Assembly (NCBI GenBank): GCA_958295665.1
Contig: OY282559.1
Location: 272,316,047-272,380,046, forward strand
Length of the DNA stretch: 64,000 bases
Source: Tipula vernalis
Taxonomy: Eukaryota; Arthropoda; Insecta; Diptera; Tipulidae
Reading direction: 5' to 3'
Shown here: piece by piece, positions 1 to 8,538 of the stretch
Layout of the letters: the number at the start of each line of letters is the position of its first letter
How positions within the stretch are numbered: the first letter of the stretch is position 1
The notes under the pieces: model-generated
Databases searched by the model: none
What the model was told of the DNA's origin: nothing
Seen by the model: the letters and a program-made list of their open reading frames with translations, nothing else
Program-made: the position numbers and the translations under genes

Positions 1-339
1 TTACCACCTGGGGTATTGTTTCTTTTTTGCGTTGTATTCATTGCTTTAAAACTGGTTATGTATCAACTACCAACCTAACCAGTACAAGTTGGTAGTGGGT
101 CATTGAAGAGAACATCATTTGCTATGTTCTCGATAGTCGGTTATTCCGCCGTATCTCGGTCGCCAGAGCCTCGTTAATTAATTAGCAGGAAGTACCACGC
201 GCAGGTGAGGTTGGCATTTGGGCTAGTATATTAAGACCATCTAAACCGGCGCCCCTTACCTTTTCAATGAATATACTTCGATAGGTCGTGAATTTGTTCA
301 GGTATTCCGAAGAAACTGAGTTAAAAGTGTCAATGTACT
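1..339. other. No recognisable gene
   Basis: This stretch is less AT-rich than its surroundings and has no convincing open frame on either strand. I could not match it to an element family; it may be the non-coding end of a retroelement, but nothing in it proves that. Confidence 0.3.
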
Positions 340-760
340 TTGGCCAACCTATAAACGTATCCCCTAACCAGAAAAATAAAGGTGCTGCGAATTTTTAACT
401 TCAAATTGTGATTTTGCATGAAATTGATAAAAGCCCATTAACGGCCATTATCAGAGATTTGGACTCAAGTTGTGATAGTTCACGAAATAGCTGATTAAAT
501 TCTCCACATATCAAGCTATGAAGATATCACCTAACCAGAGAAATAAATGTGCTTCGATTTAATCTTCGTATTTTAATTTGCTTTTTGACTGAAATTGATA
601 AAGGCAAAACACCCTATGTTACAGATTTGGGCTTAGGTTCTGATAGTGCACGTGAAATCTGAATATATTCTCCATCTATCAAGTTGAAGATGAATTCCCT
701 GTCGCCAGAAATAAATTTCTTCCACATTTTAATCTTCAAATCGCAATTTTGGCATATATA
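340..760. repeat. Degenerate tandem repeat, period about 167 bp
   Basis: About two and a half diverged copies of one unit are visible. The landmark CCTAACCAGA(A/G)AAATAAA occurs at 363 and 530, and a decayed form begins near 698, giving spacings of 167 and 168 bp. Other shared landmarks are ATTGATAAA, CAGATTTGG and ATTCTCCA followed by TATCAAG. It looks like the edge of a satellite-type array; more copies may lie outside the window. Confidence 0.7.
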
Positions 761-1689
761 CTAAAGGGTCATTTATTTAGTTAATAAATTGGCTGACTAA
801 ATAAAGGATTTCAAAATTACATTTTTAGTACTAAATATTTCAATAGAAATCTAGATTTTTTTCAAATTGGAATTCAATTTAACAGTGTGAAACTAACACA
901 TAAATCAAAATGGGAATTTTGGAAAAAACTTCACTCCCACATTTTGGCCCTCATTTAGGGATTTATTCGGATAATGATCACGAATCAATTTTTCATTATT
1001 ATAGGTGGTCATTATCGCAAAACTCATTCGAAAAATTCTTCAAACCTATTCATAATGGACAAATAATAGTAGAAATGATAATCCACATGTCGAATTAATC
1101 AAAACAATACTACAAATGTCAAAAAATATATGTACAATATAGGGTGGTTTAATAATTTTAAAGGGGGAAATTTTATATTTTAGTACTAATGTAAAAATAA
1201 CCATTTTTTGTTGTCAATTTGAATGTTTTTTTTTATTTGTGTAGGTTACAAATTTTGTATCGATACACATTTTTTTGTATATGTATACTATCCGTGTGAG
1301 GTGGCATTGCAAAAATAACAACGAACTTTTCTCTGTCGAAACGTACACTAAGAAGTTCAAATTTAAATTTCTCGAAACTAATGAAGATTTCCGATATTAC
1401 TCGAGAGCTTGGTGTCGAATTAAGCATATCACTGAGTTACATTATTTTACAGACGTAAGATTCTCGAAATTCGATATTTTGAGGTTTTTTGGATTAATAT
1501 TGATTTCCGGAATGTTTGGCATCATGGACAATGCTTGCATTCTCCAAACGTCATCTCATTCGCATCACTTTCTTGTTTGGAGATTATTAATGAGAGTTAA
1601 CGTACGTAGACTTAAAACTCTAGAAATCAACTCCTTGATAGTCTCATGATTTTGAGCAGCTGAAATAAAATTGGAAATGGCTTGGAAAC
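761..1689. other. No recognisable gene
   Basis: AT-rich sequence. An open frame at 1275-1649 on the plus strand encodes about 124 residues, but I see no motif, start context or repeat structure that makes it a gene, and a frame this long can arise by chance here. Confidence 0.3.
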
Positions 1690-1725
1690 TTACTAAATTT
1701 TCAATTTTAGGGGATCAGTGGAATT

Positions 1726-2400
1726 TTATGTAACATTTCTGGAATTTAAATCACAGTCCTTCAGTCCTTCGTTGTTTAGATTTCCAGGAATGACCTCTCT
1801 CATTGATTTATCGGCTGGGTTATCATTGCTTGGTACAAAATGCCATTGGCTTCGGTTAGTGGTGGACATAATTTTCGAAATACGGTTTGTTTGAAATGGG
1901 TTGAGCACCTGACATATGTACATTGCAATAAAATTGTCGCCTCGGTATACTGATAAATCACTGGTTCTTTCGATAATTTGAGATTCTATAATGTCAGTTT
2001 CAGCATTCTGACTTGTAAAGAAGCACCCTTTAGCTCCAATTGGGGAACTGTGTGTCCCTTAAACTTTGTTTGGACGTCTTCATCAAATGAAACTACGCGA
2101 AAATATATAGGAGCATCGTAAACATCTTTTGATGTATCTGAGAATCCATGTACTTCTCAGCGATCACTATTGGTCGAAAATGTTACGCCTGTTAGCAACC
2201 TTAACTCGTCCCGGATAGTCATTTAAAATGTTCGGTGGTAATTTGTTATCCCCATTGATATCTTTTAACCGTAATGACTAGAATAAAATTTGCGGTCCAA
2301 TCGTAACTAGTGATTATAGTCCCAATGGATCATTAATGTGTGACGTCTCCGACGGGGATGATCGCTTTGTAATCGTAGCTGGTGGTGTACAATTCTTTTC
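1726..2400 (-). pseudogene. BEL/Pao retrotransposon pol relic (RT/RNase H region)
   Basis: Read on the minus strand, broken frames give the end of reverse transcriptase and the start of RNase H of a BEL/Pao element. From about 2330 downward I can read DPLGL...SLVTIGPQIL, then HGFSDTSKDVYDAPIYFRV near 2150-2060, then VPQLELKG. At 1923-1726 comes NRISKIMSTTNRSQW followed by FVPSNDNPAD, the hallmark just before BEL/Pao integrase. Family knowledge: these are RVAEI...W.HV....NPAD motifs. Several stops and frame changes interrupt it, no LTR is visible nearby, and integrase is missing, so it is an old dead fragment. Confidence 0.8.
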
Positions 2401-2643
2401 AATCTTCGGTATACAATTTCACAAATTTATGTGTGAAGAAACGAAGTGAGGCTGTGGCTTTAAATAGTGCAGGTGAGGTGTCGTATAGGTTACGGTGTTC
2501 AAGCGGTAATGATTTAGTTTCCCGGTTGGATTTTGCCTCCATAGGATTCGATGATAATTTTTGTCTAGATCGGAAATTGCAATCTGCCTAACATCTTCAA
2601 GACGTGAGCAGAAAAAAAGTATTGATGTTTGGATGCGTCTGGC

Positions 2644-2900
2644 TTAAATGGCTCGATTTTTAAAGGATTCAACGAAGTTCGCATGAGCAGTGTAGGTTAG
2701 TATGTAGTGCAGTGTGTCATGACAGTAGTTTATGAAATGTTCATCACTGAGGCAATTTAAGCAACGGTTGGTTTTTGTATGGTCTCGTCGTGTATTTACA
2801 GGGATAGCAAGAAATTTGGGGCAGAGGAACAACTTGAGCGCTTTATGCTCACGTAGTAAACAAGCTGGTTGCTGACCTGTTGCGTACATGACTTTTGGAT
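2644..2900 (-). pseudogene. BEL/Pao gag relic with zinc knuckle
   Basis: An 81-residue minus-strand frame contains NTRRDHTKTNRCLNCLSDEH, with Cys-x2-Cys-x4-His-x4-Cys spacing completed by INYC. In BEL/Pao gag proteins this knuckle follows a basic stretch and precedes a second C..C...HH knuckle; here the frame decays just after the first one. It lies upstream, in minus-strand order, of the RT relic, as expected for gag before pol, so both probably come from one dead copy. Confidence 0.65.
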
Positions 2901-3199
2901 CAAATCAGAAATTAAACTCGCATCTGTTGTATCTAAAAATGTATCGGTGTCATCACGGTTAATTGGTGTAGTGGCAGCTAATGACTTTCCTCGAATGAGA
3001 GCTTATGTTTTTGAAACAATTGAAAAATATTTATTGTCGATCGTTTACATCTCTGGCACAACTGTATTGCGCAATTCGAACATTTGGTTCTCGATTGTAA
3101 CAAATTGTTTGTAAATTTCATGTATTTTGACAGTAGTTTCACCCTTGGTGTTAATATTACTTGGCATACCTCATTTGACCGTTAATTACAATCTTTCGT

Positions 3200-3976
3200 T
3201 AAAATAGGTTGCTGGGCACTTCCCTTTAGAAAAACTTTTTAATAACTGTAACATTGCAGCTACGTCCACCTGTGATGGTAAGTTTTCCAAATCTATTACT
3301 TGTTCGTCATCTGCTTCACTTTCTGAGCTACAAGTTATTGAAGTCGACATAGTTAAATTGTTTAATTCATCGAGTACTGACTGAAAAATTTGGTTGAAAA
3401 AAGCTTCGCTATTGACCGGTGGGAAACCATATATGTATGTTCTTCATCTGAATAGTCGAGGTCATCATTTTGCTGACCATTAAATATAAAACCGGCTTTT
3501 TTGAAACAATTAAATATTTCAGGTTTAACATTCCCAGATTAATCCATTGAACCCCATCCTCAATACGTTAATTTTTTTAGTGTATTACGACACATTTTCT
3601 ACAATCGTCCCCGCAACAATCGATTTTAATAGAGACGATCTATAAAAATCCTTAATGTTTTGGATATTATCCCTTGGTCTAAAGGCTGGATTACCGAGGT
3701 TGTGTTAGCAGACAGAAACTTAATTGTGATATTTTGAAAATTTTTCATTCGTGGATGTGCCGAACAATTATCCAACGTGAGTAAACTTTTTCTTTTTTGT
3801 CTTTTCATTTGTCGATTGATAATCTTTAGCCATTCCTCAAAAATAGTTCCGGTCATCCATGCCTTACTGTTAAACCTCCATATTACCGATATATCTTCCA
3901 TTTTCAAATTTTTAAATGTACGTAGAGATTTTGATTTTCCTATAACAAGAGGTTTAAGTTTTCAACCCGTGATAAT
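3200..3976 (-). pseudogene. Tigger/pogo transposase, C-terminal half (broken)
   Basis: Tigger transposases are CENP-B-like DDE enzymes that cut and paste DNA at TA sites. On the minus strand I can read LKPLVIGKSKSLRTFKN, then FNSKAWMTGTIFEEWL, then LLTLDNCSAHP (second catalytic Asp) and TTSVIQPLDQGII (third catalytic Asp). A decayed tail follows with NVKPEIFNCFKKAGF and an acidic C-terminus ending near 3200. There are several stops. The upstream end stops at an inverted repeat, beyond which a foreign retroelement fragment begins. The N-terminal half resumes beyond that fragment, so the gene was split by insertion with loss of some 30 codons. Confidence 0.85.
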
Positions 3977-3998
3977 TGTTCATTATCACGGGTTGAAA
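3960..3998. repeat. 17-bp perfect inverted repeat with 5-nt loop
   Basis: TTTCAACCCGTGATAAT at 3960-3976 and its exact reverse complement at 3982-3998 are separated by TGTTC. The left arm is Tigger coding sequence read in reverse (the decayed equivalent of the MTG.EKLKPLVIGK stretch). The right arm is an inverted copy of that target sequence at the 5' junction of the inserted non-LTR fragment. Confidence 0.9.
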
Positions 3999-4641
3999 GG
4001 ATTATTAAGAGTGTTCTGCGAGGAACTTCTGTTAAATCTCTCCTTCCGTCTCCTCGAATACTGTAGCATTTTTCAAGCTGAAGTATTTGCCATAAAGGAA
4101 GTCGTAGACTGGTTGAGGTATAATGAAATGTTAGTTTGTGATATTCGCATATATACGGACAGTCAGGCTACCATTAAAGCGATTCAATCACACCTCCTCA
4201 CGTCGAAAGTAGTCCAGAACTGTCTCTCATCTCTTAACGAAATGGCAGATCAGTTTAACATCCACAGTTTATGGCTGCCCGGACATTTCATAAGTACAGG
4301 GAGTATAAACGCCGATGAACTGGCTCGACGTGGTATGACGGACCACTTCTCAGAAACCAGAAAGGATATTGAAATGCCTCTTACGGTATGCAAACTGCTT
4401 CATCTTCTTTGCACCTGCTATCGTCTGGCACCAAACAGACTAAAGTTTCTAGGGGCACCCCTCTTCAAGGACCTGACGAACCTCTGTAGGATGGACGTCA
4501 GGAGCATCCAGCGCTTTGTAAAAGCTCAAAATGGTTAGAATGAGTTGGAGGAAACAATTATTCGTGGTATGGCTACGGACCATTTTTTGTCTATGCCTGG
4601 TCCTAGTGGACCGCTACCCAAACCTATCCTAAACTAACCTA
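3982..4641 (+). pseudogene. 5'-truncated non-LTR retrotransposon fragment (RNase H and 3' tail)
   Basis: The plus strand encodes an RNase H domain: IFQAEVFAIKE near 4070-4105, DIRIYTDSQATIKAI near 4140-4180, and SLWLPGHF with ADELARRGM near 4265-4335. The end, near 4610-4641, is a decayed CCTAA-type tail. This matches the RNase H and tail of the larger element at 44.5-48.1 kb in organisation and in key residues, so it belongs to the same group of APE-type non-LTR elements. It is 5' truncated, as is usual for these elements, and inserted antisense into the Tigger gene. Confidence 0.8.
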
Positions 4642-4945
4642 GGCGTTGCTTTAAAAAAAAGTCCGCATTCGTCTGCGTTGAAAACATCTGCAGGAACATG
4701 GCCTCGAGAAAACTCCTCGAATTTTTCTTTAAAATTTTCCACAACTTCGTTAGACACTGCATTATATTCTCTCGACAACGTTTTATAATACAAGTTATGA
4801 CGAACATACAATATTTTTGCAACCACCCATTTGACGCTTTAAAATCTGGCGTTTCATATTTTTTTGTGTACTGTAGAGCTATTTCTTTAATTAAGTCTCC
4901 AGAAACTCGAGCATTTGAGAATAAAATTACCTTACGTTTCATATG
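4629..4945 (-). pseudogene. Tigger/pogo transposase, N-terminal part (broken)
   Basis: Two overlapping minus-strand frames together give the CENP-B-type DNA-binding region and the start of the DDE domain. NARVSGDLIKEIALQY and FKASNGWLQKY mark the second helix-turn-helix. SREYNAVSNEVVENF and VFNADECGLFFKATP hold the first catalytic Asp (NADE). A frameshift near 4800 separates the two. The frame ends where the inserted non-LTR fragment begins, and the psq-type first helix-turn-helix upstream is not recognisable. Confidence 0.8.
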
Positions 4946-5412
4946 ATGGGTGCTCGGCCCAAAGAAAAATGGGTCAATATACAGAGGTGGTTACAATGTG
5001 GAGAGGTCACTTTTAGGAGGTTAGATTGTATATTAAACTTGCTTGCAGATAGCGAGAAAAGAATGTGCAAAAATGGGAACACGATTAAATGCCCGACTGG
5101 ATTTCACAGCATTTGGTATCAGCGGAATAAATAAATTATGAAGCACAATACATTTGACTCGGAATATTTAAAAAAGAAAAAATGAAAACTTCAAAATTTA
5201 ACTCACAAGTAGAATAAAAAAAACTTTAAAAAAAGAGAGTCTATTTAAATGAATGAGCGAGAATGAGAGAGCGAGCAAAGTTAAATACGTTGACAATTTG
5301 TTTAGTTTGTTATTTCTTCTGTATGTTAATTTTTGAAGTAGCCCCAATTACAGACAATTAGAATACAAAAAATAGTAAGGGGAAATATATAATTTAACCC
5401 AATTAGAATTGC
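4946..5412. other. No recognisable gene
   Basis: AT-rich sequence between the Tigger pseudogene and the provirus relic. I see no coding frame with family features. A purine-rich patch of GAGAGAGCGAGC type lies near 5240-5280. Confidence 0.3.
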
Positions 5413-5620
5413 AGCTTAACATAAATTACAAACACGCGTCATAAGATGCCGAAACAGCTTAAAAGAAAAACACATGCAAGAACACGTGCAAACATGTTGT
5501 GATTATTTGAGAATATTGTAAATTATTTAATAAGCTATTTTTTATGTATAACATCTTAACATTTTTTGAGTTTTATTTAGTTTTAGTTTGAAATGTAACA
5601 CTACGCTGAAATGTGACGTC
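5413..5620 (+). repeat. 5' LTR remnant of the provirus
   Basis: Shared with 16672-16790: GCCGAA, AGCTTAAAAG, AAAACACATGCAAGAA, GAGAATATTGTAAATTA and TTTTATTTAGTTTTAGTT occur in the same order in both places. The 5' copy starts AGCTTAACA, close to the AGTTAACA of the 3' copy. Gypsy LTRs are known to begin AGTTA. The inner end is unclear and may reach about 5840. Confidence 0.6.
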
Positions 5621-5842
5621 TAAAAATAATGAAAATTAAAAATATCTAATACTAAAGAACGGCAGATTTTGGCTAAAAAAAAAAGTTATATCCACGAGAA
5701 TATAACCGTTTTTTCAACCAAAAGATTTAAACGTTATACACATAAGAACGTAGCAAAATCTGTTCCACTGAAGTAGTGAAACTAAATAAACAAATCGTGA
5801 TCAAGTTTGAACCATTAGTAGGCGGCTTACAACTATCAACGC

Positions 5843-5860
5843 AACATCGCCCAACGGGAG
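5843..5860 (+). other. Possible degenerate primer-binding site
   Basis: ATCGCCCAACGGGAG resembles the tRNA-Lys-type primer site used by gypsy (TGGCGCCCAACG...) with several changes. It lies between the 5' LTR remnant and gag, where a primer site belongs. Support is by similarity and position only. Confidence 0.35.
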
Positions 5861-6045
5861 AAATACAGCATAACTAACAGTTATTCAGAAGATACACGAA
5901 CGGATCACGTGTCTACGAAAACCGGTAATGTACTATAAGGACCTCTGTGACAAAACTAATCCACAGATAGGCCATGGAAATCCTGTTAACAAGTGTAATT
6001 AATAAGTATAATAATAAGAGCAGACGAGTAGAGACTCGAGATACT

Positions 6046-6770
6046 AGATAGACTTATAGTTCCAGCAGCAACAACAAAATTTGTAACCCCACAAAACAAA
6101 GAGGACCTTAAAGATATAAGTAAATTACCAGATTGTGTAAAGGAACTGCAACAATTCGACGGAACCCCCATCCAATATATTTCCTGGTTACAAAGTGTCG
6201 AAAACATTCTAAGAGACTACAATATTGTCATCAATATATTGAGCAATAATGCAACAGATACATCAGAAAATTAAACGAAAAGCCGATGCGGCCTTAATAT
6301 CATATAAGATCTTCGACAATGAGTGGGCATCGATAAAAAATGCCTATTGCTCCGCTACGCGGCTATGACGATTGATTAATTTTGCGCCAATGTGAATCAT
6401 CAGTTCTCACTTCATGAAAACATGAATTTCGGAAATTTGACGATTCATAAAAAGGAGTTTAATAAGTCGGTAACAACTTCAATCAACCAATTTTCTTTAC
6501 AAACCGCAACGGAGAAATATAGTCTACAATAATCAACACTATAACAATTAAACACCATACAACAATCAAAACCCGAGTTACCAAATAGCACCTAGGCCAA
6601 CTTATCCGAAATCGGTACTGCCAATAGATATTCAAACTAAACGTGTAAATTACATTAACAGACCCGCATATCAGAATAACCATACACCAAAAAGAGAACA
6701 CTGCAGCTACAAAAAACCCCAAAAGCAACAAAGACTATCATTTGGAGACACAGGAGGAAGTGGAATATAA
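6046..6770 (+). pseudogene. Errantivirus gag relic
   Basis: The plus strand reads LKDISKLPDCVKELQQFDGT followed by a W-containing stretch (YISWLQSVENIL), the start of the gypsy-type gag core, where QQFDG is the usual landmark. Further on, near 6590-6700, come PRPTYPKSVLPIDIQTKRV and INRP, typical of the basic C-terminal part of gypsy gag, which lacks a zinc knuckle. At least four stops or shifts lie between the two blocks. The related but better preserved gag at 43058-44137 has LPQFDGNRNEVFSFIESVDK at the same point. Confidence 0.7.
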
Positions 6771-6899
6771 TCAACTAATCGACGAAAATACGGGTATCTA
6801 GACGTTCGAGGACAAACCGGAAGAAATAAACTCAGAGGTCAATTTTATGAAGAAAACCTCTATAGCGTATCATACCTAGAGTAGAAAATACCAAAAAAC

Positions 6900-7400
6900 A
6901 ACAAGAACTGTATCCAACCTGAACTAGCTGAAGAAGTAATTCTCACTAATGTCCCGTTCAAGATAAAATCAAGATCAATGAAAAAATATCTGAAAATTTA
7001 TTCAAAATTTGTTGCAAAATTCAAAACAATATTTAAACCAGTCAACAACATTGAAGCAATTAATACTAATGTAGGGACAGAAATAGAAACAACAACAGAT
7101 GAGCTAATCTACACGAAATCTTATCCTTACCCAGTCAGCGAAACAAGAATTGAAGAAGCAAATACGATCTCGTAGATCAATTTTTAAAGGATGGTATCAA
7201 AAAGCCGTCTAAAACTCCCCAACAACTCACCAATTATGGTCTCAGTATCAGACACATCCGATACCGGATATATTAAACACATTGGTAAATCTAGGAAAAT
7301 CAAGGTTTTATTTCAGGACCGTACATCAGGATTATATCCAATCAAGATGAAAGTCACAATTATAACCACATCCGGGAAACGAGTCCGCAAAACTTAAATA
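6900..7400 (+). pseudogene. Errantivirus pol remnant (start of RT joined to pol end)
   Basis: Frames at 6978-7175 and 7191-7397 show TTDELIYTKSYPYPVSE and a following NNSPI, matching the N-terminal edge of gypsy-type reverse transcriptase. After this the reading jumps to KHIGKSRKIKVLFQDRTSG. The RT palm with its YxDD box, RNase H and integrase are all absent, so several kb of pol were deleted. Confidence 0.55.
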
Positions 7401-7499
7401 AAAAATTTAACGCAATAATTTCTTCTTTCTAGGTTCAGAATATTGAGCTTGATAAGCTCACTTACCATCTACAAATATACCACATGAGTAGTAATTCTC

Positions 7500-7860
7500 A
7501 AACAAGGCACTGGACGAATCATCAATGGAAACTTTAAATTAATCCATGTCATCAACTTCACAGAGTATGAGGAAATAATTAACAGATTTACAACTTCACT
7601 AGGCAACATTGACCCAGAAAGCAGTCTTCCATCTCAATTGATTCACTAAACGAACCAAACGAAGCAGTTAATATTAGTGCATGGACGTGAAGATCACCGG
7701 ACGCTACAGGATGTGATCAAATAATCAGAAGTCAAAATCATGTCATCGATAATAACAATCAACAGTGTCTTAATGAATATAATAAAATTGTTCATCAATT
7801 ATACGAAGACTCAAATGTAAAAAATTTAAGGGACTAGAACTTCATGAGGTGGTCCCCCAA
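7500..7860 (+). pseudogene. Errantivirus env relic, first part
   Basis: The plus strand reads FKLIHVINFTEYEEIINRFT and, after stops, SPDATGCDQIIRSQNHVIDN followed by a run of Asn/Gln. Both are landmarks of the N-terminal half of insect errantivirus envelope proteins. Frame changes and stops are frequent. The relic ends at low-complexity sequence near 7870; its continuation is at about 15.94 kb. Confidence 0.6.
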
Positions 7861-7869
7861 CTTGGGTCT

Positions 7870-8300
7870 TGATTAATTCAACTCCCACATTAATCCCGAA
7901 ATGAATCTCTTAAGTCAATCTTCAGCTCAGCCTTCAACTCAATATATAAATCAACCTTCATCTCAATCGCAACATAATTCTAACCGCAATCACCAAATTA
8001 ACCGCCAACCAAATCCTCAAATCAATCATCAAATTAACCCCAAATCAACTTTCAAATCAACCCTTAACCTAACTTCAAATCAACTCTTAAATAATTCTCC
8101 AACCGAGCAACTCACTAAACCCAAATGCAGGCTAACTAAACTCTAACTCAACCTCAACTCAATTTAGCTCGAACTAAATCTCAACCATCATACCATCATA
8201 CCATCACCATTACCATCACCAAACAATTCTTCTATACAAACTATCATCCCATTATACCATCATAACATCATACCTTCATACCATCATACCGTCATCAAAA
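7870..8300. repeat. Low-complexity CAACT-rich and CCATCATAC-rich block
   Basis: Irregular repeats of (T)CAACTCAACC/AATCAACC type run from about 7900 to 8160, followed by CCATCATACCATCAT repeats to about 8297. The first type resumes at 15486-15590 beyond the Penelope and MITE insertions, so the block was split by them. The open frame at 7901-8146 is only this repeat translated. Confidence 0.7.
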
Positions 8301-8440
8301 ATCGATTCAATCTTTGAAGTTTTAGAAATTCCTCTGTAGTAACTTTATACCGGATTATCATCTCTTAAGGAGGAGATGAATACACACATTTTTTAAAAAA
8401 ACACTTGTTTTAATATTTCGCAAATTTTATAGGTTTAAAA

Positions 8441-8490
8441 AATCACTCGATCAATTTCGGCTTCTTAGGCCATCATCAGGAGTATCTACT
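8441..8490 (-). ncRNA. Hammerhead ribozyme-like motif in the Penelope 3' region
   Basis: On the minus strand the order is ACUC-CUGAUGA-(stem II)-GAAA-UUGAUC-GAGU. ACUC (8480-8483) pairs with GAGU (8445-8448) as stem I. CUGAUGA (8473-8479) and GAAA (8455-8458) are the invariant core strands, bridged by GGC/GCC as stem II. A-U pairs and a tiny loop form a minimal stem III, leaving AUC as the cleavage triplet. Established knowledge: Penelope-like elements carry minimal hammerheads in their terminal repeats. One deviation is an unpaired U at the base of stem II, which could weaken activity. Confidence 0.55.
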
Positions 8491-8538
8491 AAACTGTAAA
8501 AATAAAAATGTAGTTATATAAAAATATATATATTTATA

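Noticed and set aside
1275..1649. 124-codon open frame, considered as a piggyBac-like fragment because of DILRFFGLILISG
   Set aside because: Only one weak patch resembles that family, and no catalytic or terminal features follow. The resemblance is within chance.
7901..8146. 81-codon Gln/Asn/Ser/Pro-rich frame that resembles a prion-like domain
   Set aside because: It is the translation of an irregular CAACT/CAATC repeat, and no gene structure surrounds it.
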